A DNA stretch of 15,100 nucleotides, taken from NCBI GenBank assembly GCA_934526185.1, contig CAKTAA010000053.1, forward strand, positions 1 to 15,100, written 5' to 3'. The first letter of the stretch is position 1. Each line of letters begins with the position of its first letter. Positions 1-7,772 of the stretch are shown piece by piece. The notes under the pieces were generated by a model that searched no databases, had not been told where the DNA came from, and saw only the letters and a list, made by a program, of their open reading frames with translations. Source of the stretch: an uncultured Eubacteriales bacterium. Lineage in GTDB: Bacteria; Bacillota; Clostridia; Oscillospirales; CAG-272. A program made the position numbers and the translations under genes.

Positions 1-122
1 GCTGTGCAAAAGCGGGTATCATCAACGGTACAGGCGACGGCACTTTCAATCCGCTGGGAACTGCTGACCGTGCGTCGATAGCGACGCTTATCACCAATTT
101 CTGCACAGCGTTTGTCGACTGA
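1..122 (+). CDS. C-terminal end of an SLH-domain surface protein (5' truncated by window edge)
   Basis: The reading frame is open from base 3 (TGT) and stops at TGA 120-122, giving 39 visible residues. They form the second half of an S-layer homology (SLH) repeat: an AGIINGTGDGTFNP core followed by TADRASIATLITNF, the usual helix that closes an SLH unit. The protein ends 5 residues after this helix. SLH repeats bind secondary cell-wall polymers and anchor secreted proteins to the Gram-positive envelope. The fragment closely matches the third SLH repeat of the next gene (AGIINGKGDGSVDP, then ASRAEVATLITNF), so the two are paralogues in tandem. Here the SLH block is at the C terminus, while in the next gene it is at the N terminus. 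What the rest of this protein does cannot be seen. Confidence 0.88.
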   Translation, partial: CAKAGIINGTGDGTFNPLGTADRASIATLITNFCTAFVD

Positions 123-160
123 ATTCATTCAAATAAGCAGAGAACAGGAAATTTCGGCGT

Positions 161-200
161 AATGCCTGCTGCACATTTATGTGGCAGGCGTTTGCTTTTC
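161..200 (+). terminator. Rho-independent terminator of the upstream SLH gene
   Basis: The outer stem AATGCCTGC (161-169) pairs with GCAGGCGTT (184-192) with one G-T pair. Inside it, CACAT pairs with ATGTG around a TT loop, leaving a 2-base bulge. A T-rich tail (TTTGCTTTTC) follows. It lies about 40 bp past the TGA of the first gene. Confidence 0.75.
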
Positions 201-294
201 ACCGGTATGTTGGGCTCGGTGTTCCAGTACGAAGAATGTGAAATATGCCGTCTGATTACTCCGAATCCAAACAAAACCGCACAAATTATGGGAC

Positions 295-323
295 TTGACA
301 GCCTATATACTTCATGATATAAT
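295..323 (+). promoter_or_regulatory. Perfect-consensus sigma-A promoter for the SLH-DUF4091 gene
   Basis: TTGACA (295-300), a 17-bp spacer, and TATAAT (318-323) match the housekeeping promoter consensus in all 12 positions at the best spacing. Transcription would start near 330, giving a leader of roughly 60 nt before the ATG at 389. The fit predicts strong constitutive expression unless a repressor acts; no obvious operator palindrome overlaps it. Confidence 0.85.
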
Positions 324-388
324 ACAAATAAAAAGGAAATGCGGGTTTCATGTGCCCGCTTCTCCTATCAAATTGAAAGGATGAAATT

Positions 389-2593
389 ATGAAAAAACTG
401 CGGATGATCGCCATGCTTCTCGCATTGGCAATGACACTCTCGGTATTCACGATGACCTCGTTTGCCACGCAGACGGAAGGGGATAGTGACGAGATGCCCT
501 TTACGGATGTCGATGCGGATAGCTGGTATTACACATATGTAAAATATGTGTATGGGCATAATCTTTTTAAAGGAACGTCAGAGGACAAATTTTCACCGGA
601 TATGGAAATGACACGCGCGATGTTTGTACAGTTGTTTGCCAATCTGGACGGTGCGGATCTCAGCCAATACACAGAAACAAAATTCACTGATGTGGATATG
701 AAAGAATGGTATGGCCCTGCCGTTGCATGGGCTGAGGCAAACAGCGTAGTAAACGGTACGAGTGAAACGACATTTTCACCCACCGATGAGATTACAAGAG
801 AGCAGATGTGCGTACTTCTGGTGAATTATGCACAATATGCGGATATTGACCTGACGGTGGAGGAGCCGAAGGAGACGAACTTTCCCGATGCTGATAAAAT
901 AAGCAGTTGGGCAGAAGATGCCGTTGAAATCTGTGCGGCGGCGGGAATTATCAACGGGAAAGGAGATGGCTCCGTTGATCCTCAGGGAACTGCGTCGCGT
1001 GCGGAGGTTGCCACGTTGATTACCAATTTCCATACAAAATTTTTCAGCGAAGACGAGCTGGATATGTGGTTCGACCATACAACGGTAAAGGTCGCGAGAT
1101 CGGATACAACATCGTCCGGAAAGACTACATATACTATGTATATGGCTAAAAATGAAATTGAAGCCTGTCAGGTTTTTCTTGCGACAGAAGCTGATCGTTC
1201 CGGATTGACAATTGAAGTAACACCCTTTAAAAACGAGAGCGGCGCTGAATTGACGACAGAAATCTTTGAAGAGTATTACACAAAAATGGATAACGGCATC
1301 TACCGACCGGATGCACTGCCTCCGGTTCAGGGAGAATTTTCAATTAAAGCAAACCAGTCAAAAGGATTTTTGATCAAAGCCAAAACAACGGCGAACACAG
1401 CCGAGGGCGAGTATACTGCTCAGGTTATTGTCAAAGAGGGCGGAAATGTTGTCAAACAGGCTGATGTGAAAGTCAATGTATGGAATTTCACGCTCTCAGA
1501 TGAAACGGCATGTGCGACGGCATTTGGTATGAGCAGCTATAATATTTATATGGAGTACGGTCAAACCGAAGGCGATGACGGCAAACTGTATAAGGCATTC
1601 TACGATTATCTTTTGGAAAATAGGATTTCAGCGTATTATCTGCCGTATGAATTGACAGATCCGCGTGCGGATGAATATATGTCCGATCCACGCGTGACCT
1701 CTTTCTGTATCACGGGATATGGAAAAGACATGACTGACGATGAGATCCGTGAGGTTTATAATAAGCTTTCGCAGAATGAAGAGTGGCTTGATAAAGCATA
1801 CTTCTATTATGTAGATGAGCCTATGGAATCCGGAAAACTCAATGACCTTAAAAATGCGGGAGAACGTTTGGAGAAGCTGTATCCGGGATACAATATGATT
1901 GCTCCGTATTTTACGAATATTGATATTTCGGCTGATTTGGATCAGATAGGCTTTATGTCGGATTATCTTACCATTTGGTGTGCTAAGGTTTTTGCGCATA
2001 CCTTGCCTGAAGATAAGGATATACAAGGAGTGCAGAAAGCACAGTATCTGATGACAGAAGAACAGATTGCTAAATACGGTACCTTTGAAGACCGGATGGC
2101 AGCGGAGGTCGCAGGCGGCGATAAGCTTTGGTGGTATCACTGCTGGGAGCCGGTAGATCCGTATGCGAATTTTGACGCATCTGTTCAGGGCCTTGTTCAC
2201 CGCGTTACATTCTGGCAGCAGCAGATGTATGATGTTACAGGCTGCCTGTATTTCGCGGTTGATTGCTGGTACGAAAGCACGATGGATCAATGGAACACAC
2301 TGAAAAAGGTGAACGCCGGCGGACAGGATGTATATGGTGACGGTATTCTCATTTACAGCGGTTTGAAATACGGCATTAGAGGCCCGATAGGCTCTCTGCG
2401 TCTGGAGGATATCCGCGACGGTATCGAGGATTATCAGTATCTCGAAATGGCAAAGACACTTTTGGGACAGGAGAAAGTTGACGAAATTATTTCCCAGGTA
2501 ACAACGGGCGTTCTGCATTATATTGATGATGACGATGCATTCGCTCAAATCAGAATAGAGCTCGGCAATGCGCTTGAGGCAGCATCTAAATAA
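389..2593 (+). CDS. Secreted SLH-anchored protein with DUF4091 glycosidase-like domain
   Basis: 734 residues. The start is fixed by GAAAGG (375-380) 8 nt before ATG. Residues 1-27 form a signal peptide (MKK charge, hydrophobic core, SFA-type cleavage site). Three SLH repeats follow at about 36-94, 97-155 and 163-218, each with an FTDVD/FPDAD-like opening and an FSP or VDP turn; these should anchor the protein to cell-wall polymer. Residues ~228-370 look like a beta-rich domain. Residues ~375-690 resemble the DUF4091 family of putative glycoside hydrolases: YFYYVDEP (471-478) holds acidic residues placed like a catalytic pair, WWYHCW (581-586) could line a sugar site, and RLEDIRDGIEDYQYLE (671-686) is the family-like closing motif. 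Likely role (inferred): surface-bound processing of a glycan; the substrate is unknown. It is monocistronic between its own promoter and terminator and paralogous in its SLH part to the gene before it. Confidence 0.9.
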   Translation: MKKLRMIAMLLALAMTLSVFTMTSFATQTEGDSDEMPFTDVDADSWYYTYVKYVYGHNLFKGTSEDKFSPDMEMTRAMFVQLFANLDGADLSQYTETKFTDVDMKEWYGPAVAWAEANSVVNGTSETTFSPTDEITREQMCVLLVNYAQYADIDLTVEEPKETNFPDADKISSWAEDAVEICAAAGIINGKGDGSVDPQGTASRAEVATLITNFHTKFFSEDELDMWFDHTTVKVARSDTTSSGKTTYTMYMAKNEIEACQVFLATEADRSGLTIEVTPFKNESGAELTTEIFEEYYTKMDNGIYRPDALPPVQGEFSIKANQSKGFLIKAKTTANTAEGEYTAQVIVKEGGNVVKQADVKVNVWNFTLSDETACATAFGMSSYNIYMEYGQTEGDDGKLYKAFYDYLLENRISAYYLPYELTDPRADEYMSDPRVTSFCITGYGKDMTDDEIREVYNKLSQNEEWLDKAYFYYVDEPMESGKLNDLKNAGERLEKLYPGYNMIAPYFTNIDISADLDQIGFMSDYLTIWCAKVFAHTLPEDKDIQGVQKAQYLMTEEQIAKYGTFEDRMAAEVAGGDKLWWYHCWEPVDPYANFDASVQGLVHRVTFWQQQMYDVTGCLYFAVDCWYESTMDQWNTLKKVNAGGQDVYGDGILIYSGLKYGIRGPIGSLRLEDIRDGIEDYQYLEMAKTLLGQEKVDEIISQVTTGVLHYIDDDDAFAQIRIELGNALEAASK

Positions 2594-2610
2594 AATGGAC
2601 GATTAGATAG

Positions 2611-2646
2611 AAAGTGCGGTATGATTCGGTCATACCGCACTTTTTT
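2611..2646 (+). terminator. Strong Rho-independent terminator of the SLH-DUF4091 gene
   Basis: AAGTGCGGTATGA and TCATACCGCACTT pair perfectly around a TTCGG loop, and six T residues end the structure. It begins 18 bp past the stop codon. On the opposite strand only three T follow the stem, so it works mainly on the plus strand. Confidence 0.93.
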
Positions 2647-2670
2647 GAATAATAATATTTAAATGGTCGC

Positions 2671-3337
2671 TCACATGCTTTCTAAATGTTTTATAAGAGA
2701 TTGATTTTCTAAGTCAAGAAAATTGAGATAATTATCAATTGCTTAGTTTAGTAATATTGGAAAATAGGAAAATATGGGACAGGCATTTGACATACTTTTC
2801 TTTTCAAAATACGAATTGAATGCCGCCGCAATGTTTATTGCATCCATAGCAGGGAGCCGTATGAATTATAGATGATTGTATCGATGCTGTGCACCATTCT
2901 AAATAATCAGTATTCATTGATATGGCGTAGATTTAATTTTAATGATAAATCCTGGCCGCTATTCGAATCCGGAAACAAAATTGATTCTTTAAATAAATAG
3001 TAGCAAATGTTTTTCCTTTGCATTTCACATGCTCATATCTTAGCGTATATTTATGCCTAAGATTGCAAGTATATCCCGGATTCATATCGTAAAAGCAGCA
3101 TTTTTCTGTTCATCCGGCAAATCTGAAAGAATTTCTTCTATTGGGGGAAAGTATCTCGTGGGATCTTTGATATAAAGTATGCGAATATCAGCCGAATAAA
3201 CCTATCCCCTTTCATTTTCTTTTTGGAACTTTCACCGCTGTATGTTACAATATTGTCTATTTGAAAACCATATTGTTCAAGCTCAAATTAATATTTCAAC
3301 ACAGGAAATGTCCGTTTCCATTTGGGATTTGCTGCAT
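2671..3337 (-). pseudogene. Probable decayed protein-coding gene (family unknown)
   Basis: The 900 bp between the previous terminator and truB hold no intact gene, but the minus strand reads like broken coding sequence. A good ribosome binding site (AAAAAGGTGAT) precedes an ATG at 3337-3335. Beyond it, protein-like stretches appear in shifting frames: FELEQYGFQIDNIVTYSGES, then in another frame VYSADIRILYIKDPTRYFPP and IEEILSDLPDEQKNAAFTI (stop at 3082-3084), and later AMDAINIAAAFNSYFEKK and AIDNYLNFLDLENQSLIKHL, ending at a stop at 2671-2673. Stops and frame changes separate them. I do not recognise the family. The remaining bases 3338-3575 are AT-rich with nothing I can name. It could instead be chance ORFs in AT-rich DNA; the start signal and residue make-up argue mildly against that. 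Confidence 0.33.
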
Positions 3338-3575
3338 AATATCACCTTTTTATTTAAATTATGGATAATATCAAATTGCGAAATATTAAATGAAACTTGA
3401 TTTAAATAAAGTAAAGGTTTGGACAATATTTACTAAAATGATACAAATTATATGTAAGATTCATAGCGAAAAGTATTAAGAGCCAATGAAATTAGCAGCC
3501 GATATGTAAAAATGTTCCTTATTTGTGTTATGCCGTGGTATTTTTACCTAGACACTTCAATGCCGAAGCTTTACC

Positions 3576-4535
3576 TTATATCACAAACTGCTTGACGGGC
3601 TTGGCAGCAAGTTCGTTGGAGCCGTCGTCGGAAGAAAAGGATCGTATCTGGGCCAATGCGAAAAAGCCGTCTGCACCATACAGGCGGACATATTCACCTT
3701 CGGAAAAGAGCTGTTCTTCTCCTGTTTCATATTTTAACTTACGAAGGTAAATCTGTTGGCCGCTGCCGGCGATCCGACGATAAAAGGCAGGGAGATAGAG
3801 CTTGCGTAAGGAACTGAAGGCGGTTTCCAACGGCAGCAGCAGATGCTTTCGGAGGTTTGCATCAGCGTTTTCCAAATATTCGAGAGTTACACAATCCTTT
3901 TCCGAAAAATTTCCGCTTGAGCGTCTGTGAAGAGAGGCCATAACGCCGCCGCATCCCAGCTTTGCTCCTATATCTGCACACAGCGTTCGGATATAAACGC
4001 CTTTTGAGCAATAAACCTCCAAACGAAAGCGGCATGCATCAATAGGTGTACATTCGATGGAATAGATGGAAACAGGTCTGGCTGGACGGTCAATTGTCTG
4101 TCCTGCTCTCGCAAGATCTACAAGCTTTTTTCCGTTCCGCTTCAATGCGGAATACATCGGAGGGATCTGGAGAATATTGCCGGTAAAGGAAAGAGCCGCA
4201 TCAATTACGTTTGCCGTATCCGGTATCTCGTCTGATGTTGAAAGAACAGTTCCGGTAATGTCTTCTGTATCAGTGGTGAGACCGAGCTGAAGAACGGCGC
4301 TGTAACGCTTACTTTCGGAAGATATGTATTCGGAGGCCTTTACCGCTCTTCCGATTAGGATGGGGAGTACGCCTGTCGCCATCGGATCTAACGTGCCGGT
4401 ATGGCCCACCTGTCTTGTCGAATACAGTTTTCTTACTTTGTTGACACAGTCATGGGAGGTGAGGCCTGCTGGCTTGTTAAGCAAAAGAATACCGCAAGAG
4501 TTTTTTTCTGTTTGAACAGATTGCCGCTGCTCCAT
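3576..4535 (-). CDS. truB: tRNA pseudouridine(55) synthase
   Basis: TruB converts uridine 55 in the T-loop of most tRNAs to pseudouridine. The 319-residue protein has the normal family length (about 290-315). Visible landmarks: LLNKPAGLTSHDCVNKVRK near the N terminus, GHTGTLDPMATG at 44-55 with catalytic Asp50, the TTDTEDITG segment, IPPMYSALKRNGKKL in the middle, and KGVYIRTLCADIG, the conserved KGxYIRTL motif. The C terminus is the usual less conserved RNA-binding tail. ATG at 4535-4533 is supported by AGGAGG (4546-4541) 5 nt upstream. The gene stands alone on the minus strand, opposite zapA; the nusA-infB-rbfA-truB-ribF cluster common in Firmicutes is absent on both sides. No clear promoter or terminator was seen; a TATAAT-like box on the minus strand at 4616-4611 lacks a convincing -35. 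Confidence 0.97.
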   Translation of the reverse strand: MEQRQSVQTEKNSCGILLLNKPAGLTSHDCVNKVRKLYSTRQVGHTGTLDPMATGVLPILIGRAVKASEYISSESKRYSAVLQLGLTTDTEDITGTVLSTSDEIPDTANVIDAALSFTGNILQIPPMYSALKRNGKKLVDLARAGQTIDRPARPVSIYSIECTPIDACRFRLEVYCSKGVYIRTLCADIGAKLGCGGVMASLHRRSSGNFSEKDCVTLEYLENADANLRKHLLLPLETAFSSLRKLYLPAFYRRIAGSGQQIYLRKLKYETGEEQLFSEGEYVRLYGADGFFALAQIRSFSSDDGSNELAAKPVKQFVI

Positions 4536-5007
4536 ATGGCCCTCCTTATATTATTTTATTTCAATCTTTCAGTGGCTCATACCGGCTGCTGAGTTTCTGA
4601 AGCTGTGCCGATTATAGTTTTCAACAGGGAACTTGCTTCAGATACAAGCCTATAAGCCTTTTATAGTATAAGCTGGTCTTGCATTCAGATTACTAACCCA
4701 TTATTAAAATTTTGGCAAAAGGTCTTTCTTTAGACATAAATTAGTAGTATAATATATTAAATATGTTATTCTTCATTGAAACCCTTAAATGTGTATCAAT
4801 TACATAAAATATAAGGTTGTATGGCGACATACATCTTTATTATACAGCCGGTAAGCTAAAAACACAAGAGCGATTTGAGAATTCTTATCATTTAAAAAAA
4901 ATCATGTAGTGAAATCGGTTAAATAAATAGGGAATACTGCAACTCTAAAACTACTGCCAGGAAGGAAAGGGGGAACCCGCGTTGATTTTTTGCGGGGAAT
5001 CGTAAGT
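4536..5007. other. Divergent intergenic region between truB and zapA
   Basis: AT-rich and without a credible gene. It holds the truB ribosome binding site (4541-4546), a TATAAT at 4748-4753 on the plus strand without a good -35, and a 6-bp hairpin TGTATG-GCGA-CATACA at 4818-4833 with no long T run. Its last 40 bp form the zapA leader described separately. Promoters for both genes must lie here, but I cannot place them with confidence. Confidence 0.5.
4969..5005 (+). promoter_or_regulatory. zapA leader: possible coupled mini-ORF and hairpin over the ribosome binding site
   Basis: A strong ribosome binding site (GGAAAGGGGG, ending at 4973) lies 8 nt before TTG 4982-4984, which opens a 7-codon frame (LIFCGES) ending in TAA 5003-5005, two bases before the zapA ATG. 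CCCGC (4976-4980) can pair with GCGGG (4992-4996), the only purine-rich stretch near the zapA start. Ribosomes on the mini-ORF would open that stem and deliver termination beside the ATG. This is inference; the stem is only 5 bp. Confidence 0.3.
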
Positions 5008-5301
5008 ATGAAAAACAAATGCAATATCGAAATTGCGGGGATATCGCTGACACTCATGTCTGAATATCCAGAAGAATATGTTCGCGCATTGTCTGCAGCA
5101 GCAGACAAGCTTATTCATCAAATGCCCAAAAGCTGTACAAAGCTGGAGGCTGCACTGCTTTGTCTGCTCGACACTCTGGACGAAAAGCTGCGAATGGAGG
5201 AAGAAAACGGCGAATTGAAAAAACAAATGGAAAACGATAGGCTGGACCTGGAAATCCTGCGTATAGAAAACGAAAAGCTAAGGGCAGGCACAGGAAAATA
5301 A
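5008..5301 (+). CDS. zapA: Cell division protein ZapA
   Basis: ZapA binds FtsZ and cross-links its filaments at the division site. From ATG 5008 the protein has 97 residues, close to the family norm of 85-105. The N-terminal half has the ZapA fold signature: a short beta strand (NIEIAGISLTLMSE), then PEEYVRALSAAADKLIHQM, matching the EEYVRxVAxxVDxKI pattern. The C-terminal half (about 45-93) is a charged, Leu-spaced helix likely to form the antiparallel coiled coil of the tetramer. An in-frame TTG at 4990 would add six residues but has no ribosome binding site at proper distance and lies upstream of where the family begins; ATG 5008 has GCGGGG about 11 nt upstream. The gene is followed by a U32 gene, a pairing I recall from other Clostridia. 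Confidence 0.87.
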   Translation: MKNKCNIEIAGISLTLMSEYPEEYVRALSAAADKLIHQMPKSCTKLEAALLCLLDTLDEKLRMEEENGELKKQMENDRLDLEILRIENEKLRAGTGK

Positions 5302-5333
5302 TTCAAGCCACCGTGATTCAAGGAACGGAAAGC

Positions 5334-5501
5334 ATGACGCATGCTCTGAAATATTTGCTTGAGACCAAAAGGTCTGCTTTGGAACTTGACAGTTTTACTA
5401 CATTCAATAGGCGCCAGAGGATATTTCTCTTTCTTTGCGCTCCGACTTTTGAACGCCGGATATACTATTATTTGAAAGGACGGCGTATATCTTTTGCATG
5501 A
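5334..5501 (+). CDS. Doubtful small ORF between zapA and the U32 gene
   Basis: A 55-codon frame runs from ATG 5334 to TGA 5499-5501, ending 15 bp before the U32 ATG. The product is basic and contains FNRRQRIFLFLCAPTFERRI and IYYYLKGRRI; I recognise no family. An AAGGA at 5318-5322 could serve as a ribosome binding site. No gene lies on the other strand, so it is not a shadow, yet it may be mere leader sequence. The segment also holds the small inverted repeats GCATGACGCATGC and AGACCAAAAGGTCT. An in-frame ATG at 5313 would add seven residues. Confidence 0.22.
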   Translation: MTHALKYLLETKRSALELDSFTTFNRRQRIFLFLCAPTFERRIYYYLKGRRISFA

Positions 5502-5516
5502 AAAAAGGGGGATCAG

Positions 5517-7661
5517 ATGAAAAAGGCGCTTCCTGAGCTACTGGCGCCTGCAGGCGAGGCGGAATCCTTGAATGCAGCAATTGCTGCCGGAGCTGATGCA
5601 GTATATTTTGGAGGGCCCGCTTTTAACGCGAGAATGTCTGCTGAGAATTTCAGTATAGATGCAGCGTGCGAAGCGATCCGCCGCTGCGCTTTTTATGGCG
5701 TTAAAAGTCATATTGTCCTGAATATTCTGCCGTATCAGAGGGAAATGAAACGGTTGTTAAACGATGCCGAAACGCTGTATCGGGCCGGGGCGGATGCACT
5801 GATTGTTGCAGATCTCGGCGTAGCTGCATATATTCGTCGATTTTTTCCGGATATTCAGCTTCATGCAAGTACACAGCTTTCGGCACATAATCCTGAAGCA
5901 GTACGGGAACTTGCGGCATTGGGCTTCTCGCGCGTCGTATGCGCCAGAGAATTACCGGCGCCGGAAATACGTGCGCTTTGCCGGGAAACTGAGGCGGAAA
6001 TCGAAATGTTTATCCATGGAGCATTGTGTGTTTCCCAGTCGGGACAGTGTCTGATGAGTTCAATAATCGGCGGACGGAGCGGCAACCGTGGGGAATGTGC
6101 ACAGCCGTGTCGTTTGCCTTACAGAACATCTAAGTGCAAAGAAGCTTATCCCCTTTCTCTTAAGGATCTGTGTCTGGCAGGCCATATTTCAGAAATACTT
6201 GATTTAGGTATCGCTTCTTTAAAAATTGAAGGGCGTATGAAAAATCCGTCTTATGTATTTGGCGTAACATCTCTTTACAGACGGCTGATAGACGAGGGAC
6301 GAAATGCGAATTGCGGTGAAATCGAAAAGCTGGCGGCATTGTTTTCCAGAAACGGTTTTACCGACGGTTATTTTCTGAATGAAATAGATGCGGGAATGCA
6401 GGGAGTAAGATCTGCAGGGGACTTTCAGCGGACGAAGGAAGCGGAGCAGAAGCTTATGCCGAAAATTCAGCAGAAACGTCGGCTGCCGGTAAAATTATCC
6501 GCTGAATTTTCCTTGGAAAAACAATCTAAGCTCACACTGACACATGGGGATGTCTCGGTCACCGCGGAAGGCGCTGTACCGGTCCCGGCTCAAAATTGTC
6601 CTCTTACTGAGAAAAGCGTGCTGAACAATCTAAAGAAATTCGGCGGAACTCCATTTGAAGTGGTTTCCTGTTCCTGTTGTGTCGCGCCGGGTATTTCTCT
6701 TCCTTTGTCGGCTATCAATTCGCTGCGCCGAAGCGCTGTTGATCTGCTGACATCAGCTCTGCAATCAGCCAGATCTCCTGAACGAAAGCTGCTGCCAACA
6801 CCGCTTTCAGGCGATTGCATACCGGATTTGTCTGAGAATCAATGGAAAAATGGAGACGCAAAAAGATACCGATTGCAGGCAAGCTTCCTGAAGGTTGAAA
6901 ACGTTCCGGCGGAGGCTCTTGATGCATTTGATTTGATATGGCTGCCCCTTTATGATGCTGAACGGTATGAGACGAAAATCCGGGCATGGATTGTCAGTGA
7001 GAGATGCAAAATAGGTGTCATATTGCCTTCTGTCATTTTCAGCCGTGAGCGCGAAGAGACGGACAGGCTTTTGCAAAAGGCTGCTGAAATGGGCATTTGT
7101 CATGCTTTATTAGGAAATATAGGTCATTTTGAATTTGTCCGGCGCGCGGGTATGAGGGCGCACGGCGATTTGCGGCTGAACGGGTATACAACGCAGTCTC
7201 TTACTGTATGGGCATCGCTTGGCCTTACTGATATTGTGCTGTCGCCCGAACTGACGGCGCCTCAGCTTGAACATATCCATGCTCCAATTCCCAAAGGCGT
7301 TGTTGTCTATGGAAGAATTCCTCTAATGACGCTTGAACGCTGCGTCATCAGGGAAATAACCACATCGGGACACACGACGCCTGGGGAAAAGAGAAAATGT
7401 TCCGCATGTACCTCCTCTGTGTTCCTTCAGGATCGCAGACACGCCGAATTCCTGCTTACGAGAGAGCCGGAGCACCGGAATATTCTATGGAACAGCGTGC
7501 CTGTTTACATGGCGGACAAAAGAGAAATCCTTCAAAAAATTTCCACAGATTTTGTCCGGTTTTTATTTACAGATGAAACGCAGGAACAGTGTGTGCAAAT
7601 TCTGCATGCATACAAAGAACAGAGGGCGCCTGTGGGCCATGTACGGAGAATTCGTCTATAA
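5517..7661 (+). CDS. U32 family protein with DUF3656 region (RlhA/TrhP-like RNA hydroxylation factor)
   Basis: The family was named as collagenase-like peptidases, but characterised members act in RNA hydroxylation: E. coli RlhA (23S rRNA C2501) and TrhP-type proteins (tRNA wobble 5-hydroxyuridine). The 714-residue protein opens with LPELLAPAGEAESLNAAIAA, GADAVYFGG and FNAR, all typical. The U32 signature fits in full at 163-181: E163, F165, G168, C171, G176, C178, S181. C194 and C198 follow in RGECAQPCR, giving four Cys fit to bind an iron-sulfur cluster. IASLKIEGRMKNPSYV is also conserved. Residues ~310-420 correspond to the DUF3656 region and the C-terminal part carries YGRIPLMTLERC (598-609) and KCSAC (627-631). 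Length and DUF3656 favour the RlhA-like subgroup; whether rRNA or tRNA is the substrate is not shown. ATG 5517 has AAGGGGG (5505-5511) 5 nt upstream. Confidence 0.92.
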   Translation: MKKALPELLAPAGEAESLNAAIAAGADAVYFGGPAFNARMSAENFSIDAACEAIRRCAFYGVKSHIVLNILPYQREMKRLLNDAETLYRAGADALIVADLGVAAYIRRFFPDIQLHASTQLSAHNPEAVRELAALGFSRVVCARELPAPEIRALCRETEAEIEMFIHGALCVSQSGQCLMSSIIGGRSGNRGECAQPCRLPYRTSKCKEAYPLSLKDLCLAGHISEILDLGIASLKIEGRMKNPSYVFGVTSLYRRLIDEGRNANCGEIEKLAALFSRNGFTDGYFLNEIDAGMQGVRSAGDFQRTKEAEQKLMPKIQQKRRLPVKLSAEFSLEKQSKLTLTHGDVSVTAEGAVPVPAQNCPLTEKSVLNNLKKFGGTPFEVVSCSCCVAPGISLPLSAINSLRRSAVDLLTSALQSARSPERKLLPTPLSGDCIPDLSENQWKNGDAKRYRLQASFLKVENVPAEALDAFDLIWLPLYDAERYETKIRAWIVSERCKIGVILPSVIFSREREETDRLLQKAAEMGICHALLGNIGHFEFVRRAGMRAHGDLRLNGYTTQSLTVWASLGLTDIVLSPELTAPQLEHIHAPIPKGVVVYGRIPLMTLERCVIREITTSGHTTPGEKRKCSACTSSVFLQDRRHAEFLLTREPEHRNILWNSVPVYMADKREILQKISTDFVRFLFTDETQEQCVQILHAYKEQRAPVGHVRRIRL

Positions 7662-7669
7662 AAAGTGAG

Positions 7670-7700
7670 CGGCATATGGCATATACAATTGCCGGTTTTT
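7670..7700 (+). terminator. Possible weak terminator after the U32 gene
   Basis: CGGCA (7670-7674) pairs with TGCCG (7690-7694), with a small ATATGGCATAT palindrome in the loop, and GTTTTT follows. The stem is only 5 bp, so termination may be partial and mnmE could be read through. Confidence 0.35.
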
Positions 7701-7726
7701 GATGCTGTTTTTATATGATTTATCAT
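7699..7726 (+). promoter_or_regulatory. Candidate promoter for mnmE
   Basis: TTGATG (7699-7704), a 16-bp spacer and TATCAT (7721-7726) match the sigma-A consensus at 4/6 and 5/6 positions. The start would fall about 40 nt before the TTG start of mnmE, just after the weak hairpin above. The spacing is slightly short. Confidence 0.4.
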
Positions 7727-7761
7727 GCGAAAAGCAGGAGCTTGCTTTAGACAGCAGGAAC

Positions 7762-7767
7762 AGGAGG
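7762..7767 (+). promoter_or_regulatory. Ribosome binding site that fixes the mnmE TTG start
   Basis: AGGAGG lies 5 nt before TTG 7773-7775. The in-frame ATG at 7725 lies upstream of this site, has no ribosome binding site, and would add 16 residues (MRKAGACFRQQEQEEF) unlike any MnmE N terminus. Confidence 0.85.
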
Positions 7768-7772
7768 AGTTC

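Noticed and set aside
1628..2548. Long (306-codon) minus-strand frame
   Set aside because: It lies wholly inside the SLH-DUF4091 gene, has no family features or start signal, and is a shadow.
2804..2917. Minus-strand 37-residue frame with a CYGCNKHCGG Cys cluster, like a small metal-binding or modified peptide
   Set aside because: No ribosome binding site, and an overlapping frame fits better with the decayed gene across 2671-3337.
2950..2980. TTCGAATCC-like sequence suggesting a tRNA T-arm
   Set aside because: No pairing T stem, acceptor stem or anticodon arm around it.
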